Shown: piece after piece, positions 35,489 to 45,487 of the stretch
How positions within the stretch are numbered: the stretch's first letter is position 1
Layout: every line of letters starts with the position of its first letter
Assembly: GCA_008729055.1 (NCBI GenBank)
Contig: SDUX01000009.1
Coordinates: 690,806 to 754,805 of the forward strand
Source of the DNA: Pyropia haitanensis
Lineage: Eukaryota > Rhodophyta > Bangiophyceae > Bangiales > Bangiaceae
Direction: 5' to 3'
Length of the DNA: 64,000 nucleotides
Notes under the pieces: model-generated
Seen by the model: the letters and a program-made list of their open reading frames with translations, nothing else
Told to the model about the DNA's origin: nothing
Database searches by the model: none
Made by a program: the position numbers and the translations under genes

Positions 35489-35620
35489 CAGGCCGGGGCC
35501 CCCGCATGCTCGGGCCGGGGGCCCTTCTGGTTTGGGCCAGGGGCCCCGTAGGTTCTGGCCGGGGACCCGGCAGGTTCGGGCCGGGGTCCCGGCAGATTCA
35601 GACCGGGAGCCCGGCAAGCT
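35489..35620 (+). repeat. Six tandem 22-bp GGCC-rich subterminal repeats
   Basis: Units start at 35489, 35511, 35533, 35555, 35577 and 35599, each exactly 22 bp, with a common core of YNGGCCGGGGNCCC and a TT or CT end. They lie 200-330 bp inside the left end, where KDZ- and CACTA-type transposases commonly bind. Confidence 0.8.
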
Positions 35621-36266
35621 CCGATCGATGGCGCATGGGGGGGTGCCGGTCACCTGCCTGCGCGCCATGAGCACCACCACCAGACAGGCGGTTTGTGTGC
35701 ACCCCCCCCACACTCGATACAGCCCCCCCCACCGTGCGCCCTTTTGGCGGCGGTCGGATGGCGACCAGCGCGGTGGACGCGCGGTTGCCGGCGGTGCGGC
35801 GCGGCTTCTGGTTGGGGCGGGTGCAGGACGCTGCGTCGACGGGCGGCACTCGCGGCGGCTGCTGAACGCGTGGCGGCGGCCGCCGCCGCTTTCGCCGCTG
35901 CCGGCCACGGCCGCGTCTACCAGCGCTCGGGGCGAGTGGGAAGGTGGGTGGGGCACGGAGCGGGTGGGGAGCAAGCCGCCGATTAGCAGCGGTGGTCGCG
36001 GCGTCTTGCTTCACTGGTGTCGGCGGCAAGCAGCCAACGTACTCGCAGTTGCCGACGGTGGCCGTGGCGGGCGGTCGCGGTGGCGTCTTGAGGCGCCGCC
36101 GCAGCCACCGCCGCCGGCCGCCACTGCATGCACGTGTGATCGGTGGGCCTGGGGGTGGGGGTGGGGGCGGGTGCGAAGCGCCGTGCCTGTTCAAGACGAC
36201 GACGCGCGTACGCGTGCGCTATGCCTGCCCCCATCGGCAGCGACCTGAGGCCTTGCCCGAACAAGA

Positions 36267-39200
36267 ATGGCTCGGGCAGGCGGCACGCCCTACTTTGCAC
36301 AGCTCGGCGGGTCAGCGCTCGGCTTTTACACCCCACACGACATGCTCGCGGCGCTTCTACACCACCGCGGCTCGGATACGGCCGTGCGGGCGGTGCGTCC
36401 GAGGACGGCGACTGGCGGCGACGGCCGCCGGCGGGATGCGCTCCGCCCACCGGCCACGGCGGCTCCGCGGGTGGTGATGGACGACTTCCTTCCGGGCGCT
36501 GGAGGTCTGCCAGACGCCTCGTTGGGCGCCAAGGCGCTGCCCGCAAAGTCGCCGTCGTTGGCGGGGGGGCCAGACGTGTTGCTCTCTGCATTGACTGGGC
36601 ATCTTCAAGATGCAATAATGGTCGGCCTCGGGATGTTGCAGCAGGACGTGCGGTCAAGCATGTCGAAGGCGGCTCTGGTGCGGCCTGTGTTCGGCGGCCA
36701 GGGGGTGTTTTACGCTCATGGGAGTGACGTGCTTGTGGCCTGGGCGGCTGCAAAGGACGGCGCAATCGGCTTCTACTGCTCCTGCGGTGGCGAAGAGCTC
36801 AAGGAGAACGTCGGCTCTCGCGTCCGCACGGGCAACTCGTCGTCTTGTCGTCATGCTGTCGCCTACAGCCTCGCGCTCCGGGCAGTTGCGCAGCACTTTA
36901 TGTGCGGATCTGTGCCCGAGCTGCTCCGCATGCACCCCACACTCGACGCGGGGCAGTCGACGGGTACGGACGTGGACACCACCCCGGTCTTCGAGGGCGA
37001 CGACGGCCGCGCCACGCACGTTGTCTCCTACAACCACATCCTTTGCGTAGTTCAGTCTCCACCAAGTACGGCCAAGCAGCGTCGGCCCGTGTGTCGTCAC
37101 GTGCCGTGCCGCACGAGGAACGTGCGGTGCCTGCGCTCCCTCGCGGTGAAGCCGTCGCAAGCTGGGTACGGCCCTTTTGAAGATGGTGCAGATGGCGATG
37201 CAGATGAAGATGGCGCGGCGCGTGCAGATGGTGACGGCGACGCGGCGGATGCCGTGTCGAGCGACGAGGGGGCCGACGTGGGGGGCTGTGACAGTTTGTC
37301 GGCCGCCGAGAGGACCGAGGAGAAAGGCGCCAACAGTCAAGGGCTTCACAGCCAAGCGCCTCCCGCTGACCCACGGCCAACGCGCGCCGGCCGCGCGAGG
37401 AATGGGGAGCCCCGCGCCTTTGCGGACACGGACATTATGCGTCGGGCTCGGAATATGTTGCCATGCGCAACCGAGACGGCCAAGTGCGCCAGGTACGATG
37501 CAATGGCGCGGGGGCAGACGCAGCCAACGGTCGACGACGTCAAGCTGTACGAGGAGCGGTGTGTGCACTGCGGGCACGCGATCGAGGAGCTGCAGGCGGG
37601 CACCAACGCGGTACTGCACACGCTGAGCGGGCGGGTTGCGGTCGTGACGCACTCGGGGGTGTGCTCCAACGGCGGCTGCGGCAAGGTCGTGCCGTTTGAC
37701 GGGGCGCACCTCGGGCTTTTCTGCTACTCCTCGCAGACCGTATACACACGCACGTTCTTGGACGTCATCCTCTTTACCATCATTTCCACCAAGAGCAGCA
37801 TCTCGGCCGCGTCGGCCACATCGGCCTTCCAGCTGCATTGCACCGCCGCCATCTTTGAAGGCGACTCCGGCAAGTCACGGCAGGAGCTCGGTCGCGCTAC
37901 CGACGAGTACTCAAGGACGCTCATCGTGCCGCGCAGCCTGTACAAGTGCAGCACGTGCTACGGTTGCAGCCAGAGGCCTTATGCGGCAGTTGTGGCGGAC
38001 GGCCAAACGATCGGCATCTTCCGCGACGCCTCCTACCCGTTCGACCGCGCCACGCAGAACGTGCCCACAATCCCCATCTCCGTCGACAATGCGTGCTCTG
38101 TGGGGTCGGCCAAGGTGCGCAGATGCATCCGCCAGAGGCTGAAGGCGGGCTTTGGGGAGGAGGTTGCGTTTTCCAAGGCGGACCAGCAGGCAATGGCAAA
38201 GTTTGCCGGCAGCAGCGGCACGGTGCCGCCGCTTGGCAACCACCGGAACGCCAGTCACCGCGCGGTGACGGCCGCATGGGCGGCGTCGTGCTTTTGGACC
38301 TCCTTTTTCGAGATGTCTGCCGTGCCCGAGCACACCAATGCATCTTGGCCGCCACCCTCCGAGCCATCCTCTGATCCGCGGGACTCGCCACCACGCGGAG
38401 CATCCCCACCATTGTCTCCACCCCCCGACTCGCCGGCTGTCCCTCCCCCCTCGTTGGTCAACAATGCCATGCACCCTACCATCCAAGGCGGCGGACCTGC
38501 CGCGGCGGCGGCGGCTGCGTCGGTGCGCAACGAGGAGTACAAGTACTGCATCATTATCCCCTCCACGCTCGGTGCGGCGGACCTGTTGCCGATTGTACGG
38601 CGGGAGCGGTGGTCGATCGTCTACTCGTTTTTTCGCACCTTCCTCTGCGAGCCCGTCATTGGCGTGTTTGCGGGCGGCTTGGTGGATGACCTGACCGCGC
38701 TGGCCAGGGCGCTCATCGACGGCAAGCCTAGCCGCGAATGGATGCCGCTTGTCCACTGCGTGGAGTCCATCCACGTGGTGTGGCCGCTTCTGGACCTGCT
38801 TGCCGATGACATGGACGGCGACCTCGAGATGTGCAGGGCCGCCGGGGAGCTCCTCATGTTTGCTCTCCACATGGACCTCCACATGGAAAACCTATGGAGG
38901 GCGGCCATGAACGCGGACGCGCTGCGCTACGAGGCCGAGTGGAAGGACACCGACGCGGCCAAGTTTCGCTCGTGGATGGGACGGCAGGCCCCTTGTCCCG
39001 GGCGCCGACCTTCCGGCCTCGTTGCCGGCGAGGCGTCTAGAGACCGCGCTGCCGCCCAAGCCGATGAGGTGCGGTCAGGCATCGTCTTTCCGGACCTGGA
39101 ACAAGTGCGTGCTCATCCGGCCGACGCTGTCGCGGCCGCTGCCGCCGGAGCTGCGAGGAAGAAGGCGCGGCTTAACCCCAAGAAGGCGTTGAAGAGGAAG

Positions 39201-39818
39201 AGGGCGGACATGGAGGACGCCGGGCTTGGGGACGACGACTGCCGTCACGCCTTCCTTTCGCACTCTGCCTTTACTCCTGGTGTTGTGTCCTATCTGTGCT
39301 CTTGTGGTATATTGATTGGGTTCGAGGTCCTCGAGAGTGCCGAGAGCCCGGCCGGCATCGTTGCGGCTTTGACTGCCCGCTTTCCCCGCCTACCCACCAC
39401 CATCTACTTCGACACCGCATGTCAAGCGGCGCGCAATGCCACCCGCCGGGTGCCCTGGTTGGTGCGTCTGTCCCAGACGGCGTGGGCGTTGGACAGGTTC
39501 CACGCTTCGGCCCACAAGTGCTCGCCGCTTTTCGACGCAAACAACTACCCCGCGCGCTCTGGCATGCACAAGACGTCGGCCGCCGAGAACAGGCACTCCC
39601 TCAACAAGCCGCTCAAGAACCACCTCACCTACCTCGGGCAGGACAGGTTTGTGGTTCAGATGCGGATGATAGGAGCCATTAACAACCTCCTCATCCTGTA
39701 CCGTCGAGCCATAGGGCGGTCCGACGTGCGCCACCGGCCTTTGCCTCTCTTTTTTCACTTGTTGGTCGCGTCTGTATGTGAGCAAGAGGGGTGCAGCTGT
39801 AGGCCAGCCCAACAATGA
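36267..39818 (+). CDS. KDZ-type transposase with SWIM zinc finger and CxC-like cysteine cluster
   Basis: 1183-residue single-exon transposase predicted to excise and insert the element. N-terminal region holds a SWIM finger (C171-x-C173, C194-x-H196). An acidic linker (about 300-380) follows, then a cysteine cluster (RCVHCG..., GVCSNGGCGK, KCSTCYGC; about 430-570) like the CxC modules of KDZ proteins. RNase H-fold core: a first acidic residue in VVADGQTIG (D578), a Pro/Ser-rich insert (about 690-740), CSCGILIGFEVL, then YFDTACQ (D1049), LDRFHASAHKC (D1076, H1079) and AENRHSLNKP (E1107). The CSCG, DTACQ and DRFH...H...C series is diagnostic of KDZ. D578/D1049/E1107 is my proposed catalytic triad. 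A basic patch RKKARLNPKKALKRKR is a likely nuclear signal. No stop or frame break: the copy looks intact. Stop codon TGA. Confidence 0.9.
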   Translation: MARAGGTPYFAQLGGSALGFYTPHDMLAALLHHRGSDTAVRAVRPRTATGGDGRRRDALRPPATAAPRVVMDDFLPGAGGLPDASLGAKALPAKSPSLAGGPDVLLSALTGHLQDAIMVGLGMLQQDVRSSMSKAALVRPVFGGQGVFYAHGSDVLVAWAAAKDGAIGFYCSCGGEELKENVGSRVRTGNSSSCRHAVAYSLALRAVAQHFMCGSVPELLRMHPTLDAGQSTGTDVDTTPVFEGDDGRATHVVSYNHILCVVQSPPSTAKQRRPVCRHVPCRTRNVRCLRSLAVKPSQAGYGPFEDGADGDADEDGAARADGDGDAADAVSSDEGADVGGCDSLSAAERTEEKGANSQGLHSQAPPADPRPTRAGRARNGEPRAFADTDIMRRARNMLPCATETAKCARYDAMARGQTQPTVDDVKLYEERCVHCGHAIEELQAGTNAVLHTLSGRVAVVTHSGVCSNGGCGKVVPFDGAHLGLFCYSSQTVYTRTFLDVILFTIISTKSSISAASATSAFQLHCTAAIFEGDSGKSRQELGRATDEYSRTLIVPRSLYKCSTCYGCSQRPYAAVVADGQTIGIFRDASYPFDRATQNVPTIPISVDNACSVGSAKVRRCIRQRLKAGFGEEVAFSKADQQAMAKFAGSSGTVPPLGNHRNASHRAVTAAWAASCFWTSFFEMSAVPEHTNASWPPPSEPSSDPRDSPPRGASPPLSPPPDSPAVPPPSLVNNAMHPTIQGGGPAAAAAAASVRNEEYKYCIIIPSTLGAADLLPIVRRERWSIVYSFFRTFLCEPVIGVFAGGLVDDLTALARALIDGKPSREWMPLVHCVESIHVVWPLLDLLADDMDGDLEMCRAAGELLMFALHMDLHMENLWRAAMNADALRYEAEWKDTDAAKFRSWMGRQAPCPGRRPSGLVAGEASRDRAAAQADEVRSGIVFPDLEQVRAHPADAVAAAAAGAARKKARLNPKKALKRKRADMEDAGLGDDDCRHAFLSHSAFTPGVVSYLCSCGILIGFEVLESAESPAGIVAALTARFPRLPTTIYFDTACQAARNATRRVPWLVRLSQTAWALDRFHASAHKCSPLFDANNYPARSGMHKTSAAENRHSLNKPLKNHLTYLGQDRFVVQMRMIGAINNLLILYRRAIGRSDVRHRPLPLFFHLLVASVCEQEGCSCRPAQQ

Positions 39819-39827
39819 TTGTATTTC

Positions 39828-39833
39828 TTTATT
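39828..39833 (-). promoter_or_regulatory. AATAAA poly(A) signal of the minus-strand protease gene
   Basis: Perfect AATAAA on the minus strand, 13 bases after the TGA at 39847 and only 9 bases beyond the KDZ transposase stop on the other strand, so the two transcripts must overlap at their 3' ends. Confidence 0.5.
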
Positions 39834-39846
39834 GATGCTCACTGCC

Positions 39847-42800
39847 TCATCCGCACCCAGCAACAGAATGCCCAGTCCCGCTGACCTCGTCTAGGATCCC
39901 TGACGCGAACTCGGCACCAAACGGGTAGACATCTTGCCGGGTGCAGATGTCCGGCAGCATGGTGGCGGCGCAAACGTCTGGCGGCTGTTTCGTCAACGGA
40001 AAGAACCCTAGAGAGCAGGCAGTGCGAGGGGAGAGAGCGGGCAGAGCAGGCCCCGTACAGCCGACGGCAGGGTATGCAGGTGGGAGCATAGGAGGAGCCG
40101 GCCGGCGAGGTGAGCAGACCTGTACGGGGACGAGGCAGCGGTGGAGAAAACTTCCCTGTGATCATATCGCTGCCCCCATACGCAGCAGTGGTCCGCGGAG
40201 AACAGCGAGGTGTGCCCCTTTGTCGCCCGGTACGTTACCGACTGAGGCAGAACTACGACGGATTGGCCGGGGAAGCACGACACCCTGACGACGATGAAGT
40301 ACTCAGGGCTTGCGACTGTCCTGGGTGTATGGGGTATGGCTGGTCTTGCCCCCAGTACGAGGCACTGCGGGGGGCACTGGGCGCCGCCGATCTGCACTGT
40401 CCGTAGCAGTCCGTCGGGGTCTTGCGGTCCTCCAAGCCCGTGGCCGGTGCCACTTGGTAGTGCTGTCACCTCATGAGAGCATCGTTCGGCAGAATGCTGG
40501 CGGACAGAGGGGAGTGGTGGTGTGCTGCGAAACAATTGACGGCGGCGCCGATATGCGTGCGGTTGAGGCAAGCTGAAGGTGACATCGGCTAGTATGAGCT
40601 TTGTGGCTATGGCTCTGTGTGTGCTGGCTGTGGTATCGATATGTGGTAGCTGCACCGAAAAAATAGCGACTGTCGTGCTTCTCTTATCTGTTACCATCGC
40701 TCTCGTGTGGTCTTGCTAGAGCTTCGGACTCTGCAGGTGGTGCTTCTACCTCTAGCTCACGCCCGTCCCTCACAATTGCCGCCACCATGGTCATACGAAG
40801 AGCAAAAGCATCGCAAGACAAGACGTTTGATTGCACACCATGGGCCTTGTGCCACAAGAACGAGAAAGCAAACGGACCACAGCTCGTACAGTCTGTCTGC
40901 GCAGGCACCTTTACCCGGCGGGTCGTCCATGGCTTCTTGCCCGGTCTGTTCGCGTCTGGGGGCTTGTCTGGTTCGACTGGGTCGTCCACGTCCGCGGCCT
41001 TGGCGGCGTCGCTGCCAGCGGCCTCGTCCACCCGCTCGGCCGCGCTGGAAACGTCGAGCGGGCCACCCCCCTCCCCATTTGTAACTTCCTTGACCGCGTT
41101 GGGCGCAACGTCCAGCTTGGCTGACTCGGATGGTTCGACAGCCCTGGCCACCTTGGCGGCCTCGACCGTCGTGACGACCGCGTCCGCCTCCTTAGCCTGC
41201 TCGAGCTCGTCTCTCAGCTCGTAGACGACCTTGCCAAAGACCTGCATCTGCTTGCTGGCCGCCTGCACCAAATTCTTCAAGTCGAGGAAGTGAGCACCCG
41301 AGTCATAGAGCCACACAGTCTTGCTGGGCACGTGCACACCCAGCGTGATCCAGTGCGCATTGCCAATGTTGCAGACACCCATCAGCGTTGTAGCCCGACC
41401 GGCCGCCGTCTCCACCCTGTCCGCCAACGACGCAACGCCCCTCTCGTCTGCCGAGAGCAGCTCCACAAAGAAGGAGCAGTGCAGCACCCAGAAGTCGTCA
41501 GGACGGTTCGCCAAACACCAGCGGGCAAGGATGATGGTGTTGACGGTGATGATGTCGTCTGTCATGCACACGTCCTGCGCGTTCTTGACAAGCAGGTACG
41601 CAGGAATGACCACCTTCTGCTCCGCACCCACCGCTGCCTCCGACGGCAACCGCCAGACCGTGCTGATCGGGTGGCAGTCCGCCAGCGCCGTCAAAACCTC
41701 GTTAGCCAGGGCCGCGTTTGACACATGCAGCACGCCAGAGAAGTCGGGGACGCGGGCGCTGGTGTAGCCCGCCGCGTTTGACAGCCACTCCACGGCCACG
41801 CGGAACGTCTGCACGCGCATGGCCGCAGTATGAAGATCAATCATCGCCTGCAGCGTCGCCGACGTGAGCTTCACCTCCCCAGCGTCGCCTCGCGCCGCCA
41901 CCTTGACATACACGCATGGCTGCTGGTCCGATTCCATGATGATGGCGCCGCGGATCTCGTCTGCCTTGGCCATCAGGTCTTTTCGCGCCCGCCGAAGGGC
42001 CCCCTCCTCCATGACGGTCACGATCGTTTCCTGCATCTCGACGATGGCAGACTACTCCGTATCCGTTGCCGTCAATATCTCGTACTCGGGCACGTGCGCG
42101 TCCGTCTGCAACGGCGGCCAGTTGGTCGCCAGCATGGTGTAGGTGTGGCCAGACAGCAAGCTCGCCTCGAGCAGTACGGAGCTACTGGGCCCGTCCTCGC
42201 GGGGCTGCAGGTTGGGTGGCTTGAACTCCGCGGCCAACGCGTCGCTGCGCGTCAGAAGCGCTGAGCCTACTCGGGGCCGCTTCTTGGAGGTGGTGGCAAC
42301 TGCGGCACCGCCGCTCCGCTTGAGGTGGCCGGCTGCCAATCGCTGCGCCTTCCTTTCCGCCTCTGCAGTTTGGTAGGCCGCCAGCGCGCGCTGGCTAGCG
42401 ACGCCAGCGGCCCGGCGTGCCTTCAGCCTTGCCGCCACAGCGGCGCTGACACCTTCCCTGGCCTCGGCACCCTTGGACAGCTGCGAGGCGGCGGCGGACG
42501 CGTCAGTGTCCGTGGCCGATGGGGATGGGTGTTCGTCAGAGAGCCCAGCGCCCCCAAAACCCGTGCGCGCGAGCACATCTGCGACGGTCACCGACGTCGG
42601 CGCGCCCGCCACGCGCGAGGCGATCGGCTCCTTGCGAGTGATGCCATGCTCTGCCAGCTTCTGGTCAAACACCGGCGCCACAACCGCCTTCTCCTTGTCA
42701 AACAGCAACAAAAGCATGGCAACAACCTCGTTGATGGGGGTCAGGTGCGACCTGGCCGGGGCCACCTCGGACAGCGCGATGTAGTCCACGTCTTCCACGT

Positions 42801-43935
42801 TTAAGGCGTCGCGTCTCCTCTCGCCGGGCGGGTTGTGTCGCCGCTGCACCTCCACCGGAAAAGGATGCGGCATTAGCCTGTCGCCCGCCGGGCCGCGTCG
42901 CCCCCTCTTCCTCGTGGCCGACTCTTGACCATCTCCTCCGTTGCGGCTGCCCATCGCCAACGGCCACCAGAAGAGCATGCCCTGCAGCGATGCCTTGCTG
43001 GGCAGCCCCCGGAAAGCGACCAGCGCAAGGAGAACTGCTGACAGCGTCGACCGGAGTATCCCCACCCATCCGCCCTTAACCGCCGTGAACAGGTCCTCCA
43101 CCGCAGCGCTGGCTTCCTCCGATGGTACGTGCACAGCCGGCGGCGCAAAGCCGACGCCGGCCCCCGCAAAGCCGCCAAGCTCCGTCGCGCCCGCGGCCGA
43201 CAATGAAGGCGGCGCGCTGGCGACAAGGGCAAGCCTCTTGTCACCCTCGGCACGTCCCTCCGCCTCTTGTTCCACCACCCCCTCGCCCCCCGGCGGAGCC
43301 CACTCGCGCGCATCATGCGCATGAAGATGTTTTGCGTTGGGGATCGAGTCGTCCCCGCCGGCCCGTAGAGCAGCGGGATCTGGCTGCTGTCCATTGCCAA
43401 GTGGTTGGAGCGCACCAGCGATGGCCGCTCGCCGCCCGCCGGTGGCGCCGTCGCTCGTCGAGCCGTTGGCCTGGGGAAGGTTGTCGATGTGGGCACTGGT
43501 GTTGCCGCTCGCGCCCATCGTGTCGGCGTTGTTGGCGACTGGGGCTGCTGCGGCAGGTACCTGAGCCCCGCTGCCAGAGGGAAGACGAGGTGAACGCGCC
43601 AATGAGTTGCGGAACAGCGCCGACGTCATCACCATGGACGTCTCGCTGTGCAGGTGCGTGTACACCGCCTTGATGACCCGCTTCGCCTCGACGCTCGCCA
43701 TGATGGCGGCGTCGTAAACAACCACAAAAAATGTGTCGCCGGTACGCTGGGAGACGCCCGACACATGGAAGTGGCAGCTCAGCTGCGGGCAGCGGACCTC
43801 CAGCTTGTGAAAGAGCTTGAACAGTTCGGAAACAATGTCGGCCACGTCCTCCTTGATGGCCGCCACCCCCAGCAAGACCTTGATGAGCTCGCGCAGCTGC
43901 TCCATCTGCTCTTGATCATCGACAGTTTGCCGCAT
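39847..43935 (-). CDS. KDZ-element protein: unknown N-terminal region, in-frame TAG, then Ulp1/C48-like cysteine protease
   Basis: Exon 1 is 43935-40695, exon 2 is 40007-39847 (phase-1 GT-AG intron). The first 627 residues (start MRQTVDDQEQMEQLR) are unrecognised: a helical N-terminus, a Pro/Ala-rich middle, one hydrophobic segment (about 42960-43080) and basic patches. The frame then meets TAG (42054-42052) but continues in phase through SAIVE to a Met at 42036 and a 450-codon frame. That part has the Ulp1/SENP (C48) order: GNAHWI (H228 from that Met), VWLYDSG (D245), Q380 and TSCGPFAF (C386), with an unusual acidic insert of about 130 residues between D245 and Q380. C48 proteases cleave SUMO or similar conjugates; here the target is unknown. 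Either one mRNA makes a long product by readthrough, or two proteins are made, or this copy is mutated. Confidence 0.8.
40008..40694 (-). other. Putative intron of the protease gene
   Basis: Donor GATG|GTAACA and acceptor CTCTCTAG|GG have matching phase 1. A plus-strand frame inside (about 40110-40406, CDCPGCMGYGWSC) lacks an ATG and is not called. Confidence 0.5.
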
Positions 43936-45433
43936 TGTGAGGCGCAGAAAGTGCCACCGCCAACCCGATCTGCAGCACAATCAGCCGCGGCGCGACACCG
44001 GTGGCAGCGGGAGCCCCGCCCGTGGCGGCGGGGCGCGCCGCCGGTAAGAATGGGGAGCCCCGCCGCCACGCCTCAGATCCCAGCCCCAGCACCGGACCCG
44101 AAGCACGCCCACCGCAGGTGCACGCGGTGGCGGCGGCCGCCTCCGACAGCTGTGACGCCCGCTTGATGACCAGCAACGCCGCTGGTTGCAGCAAGCCGCC
44201 GGTGGCAGTACGGTGCACAGCCAGCGACAGCAGAGTGAGCCGCCAATGACTGGGAGGAGCGCCAACGACAGGCACCCCCGATCCCAGCCAAGGATCCGAG
44301 CCCGCGTCCCCCGCGCCCCCCACAGTAGCCGCAGATGCACGTGGCGACGGCGGGGGCCGCGCAAAGCTTGCCGCCGGTGTCAGGACCGCCCGCCGTTGCG
44401 ACCGCCGTCACGGACACACGCAGTGCCCTTCCCACCTCCACCCCCAGCCGAACTGGCCGCAGACGCGCGCGGCAACAGTCACCACCGCCGAAGGCAGCGC
44501 CGCCCGCTCGTCACAGACGCCAGGTCCGTCTTCGCTACATCCGCCGTCACGGGCAGGCGGAGCCCCCTGTCCACTCCTACCCGCACCCGCACCGGCCGCT
44601 GGTGCACGCGGTGGCGACAGCCGCCGTCGACGGCTGCGTCGCCCGCTTGCCGACAAGCAGCACCGCTGGCCGTGACGAGCCGTGGGTGTGCGTAGAGTGC
44701 GCCGCGGGTAGCAAAAAGGTGCGCCGCTGGTGTGCAGGGGAGCGCCGCCGCCACTCCCCCGTTCACGCGGCGTCGACCGCCGGCGCCAACGGCAGCGTCG
44801 CCCTGCTGACGGCCGGGGCTAGAGCCGCCGGCCAAAGCGCCCAGTCGCCCCGCCTCCCCACCCAGCCGCACCCGCGCCACCCGCGGCGCCGCGACCGTGC
44901 CACAGCGCGTCGCCCGTGACAGCAGGATCGGCCGCCGCCACGCCGATTCCTGGGTGGTAGTCGTGAATGCACCCCCGCGATATGGCCGGTAGGCGCACGC
45001 CTCACGGGGTGGTCACAAACACCCCCCTCAGGGGGTGCTGAGCAACCCCTCCCCCGGTAAGGACCACGGGCGCCCGTAGTAGTGGCGGCGGAAGCGATGG
45101 TGCGAGCAGTCGGCGGCGGAAGCGATGGTGCGAGCAGTCTCCCCCTTACCCTTATGGCAAGGCAGATCACAATCAGCCCTGGCTGGGGACCCCGCCCGTG
45201 GTCAAGGGTACCGCTTCCTGGACCCCAGTTGCGGTCCCTGGGCCCGAGGGACGGCCAAATACGAGTGGCCCGGCCGGAGGCCAGGCCCCGACCCGGGCCA
45301 GCCCCCGGCGGCCGGGCCGCGGCCTGGCCCAGCCGGCCGCGGCCCGGGACGCGGCCCGGCCCAGCCGATTGCGCCCACGTCCTGGGCGAGTCTTTGCCTG
45401 ACGGATTCGAGGCGTCTCTTCCTGCATGACGTC
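43936..45433. other. 5' and subterminal region of the KDZ element, right side
   Basis: Contains diverged repeats of a block around GGTGCACGCGGTGGCG (about 44120, 44598, with weaker copies near 44335 and 44468), then a GGCC-rich block 45180-45370. It has no convincing open frame. It should include the promoter of the minus-strand gene. Confidence 0.45.
45085..45140 (+). repeat. 28-bp perfect tandem duplication
   Basis: Two identical adjacent copies, 45085-45112 and 45113-45140, beginning GGCGGCGGAAGCGATGG. Confidence 0.85.
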
Positions 45434-45480
45434 CTGGGCGAGTCTTTGCCTGACGGATTCGAGGCGTCTCTTCCTGCATG
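45377..45480 (+). repeat. 52-bp perfect tandem duplication covering most of the right KDZ terminal repeat
   Basis: Copies 45377-45428 and 45429-45480 (start ACGTCCTGGGCGAG, end TTCCTGCATG). Each holds the inverted-repeat core CTGACGGATTCG. Confidence 0.85.
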
Positions 45481-45487
45481 CCACGTG
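45434..45487 (-). repeat. Right terminal inverted repeat of the KDZ element
   Basis: Reverse complement aligns to 35288-35341, 40/54 identical, no gaps. A second inner copy of its core lies in the 52-bp duplication. Confidence 0.75.

Larger units (their letters stand above)
35288..45487. mobile_element. Complete KDZ (Kyakuja-Dileera-Zisupton) DNA transposon, 10.2 kb
   Basis: Bounded by a 54-bp imperfect inverted repeat (40 of 54 positions identical without gaps by my count): left 35288-35341, right 45434-45487, both starting CACGTG and sharing GCAGGAA, CGAATCCGTCAG and AAGACTC. Inside are a transposase gene (plus, 36267-39818) and a convergent gene with an Ulp1-like protease domain (minus, 43935-39847). 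Inside the left end is a six-copy 22-bp GGCC-rich array; inside the right end is a GGCC-rich block (45180-45370). The outer 52 bp of the right end are tandemly duplicated. I could not identify the 8-bp target duplication expected for this group; the immediate flanks differ. Confidence 0.8.

Noticed and set aside
40110..40406. Small plus-strand gene with a Cys cluster between the KDZ genes
   Set aside because: No ATG start, and it lies inside a phase-matched intron of the minus-strand gene.
45391..45415. tRNA gene suggested by a GGATTCGAGG-like string
   Set aside because: No acceptor or anticodon arms around it; it is part of the duplicated KDZ terminal repeat.
35270..45485. ATGCCACG as KDZ target-site duplication
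   Set aside because: The 8-mer occurs near both ends but is not adjacent to the left inverted repeat in the required position.
1..45487. TAG reassigned to an amino acid in this nuclear genome
   Set aside because: The LPMO-like gene ends with TAG exactly where the protein should end, and other genes use TGA or TAA, so element-specific explanations are preferred.
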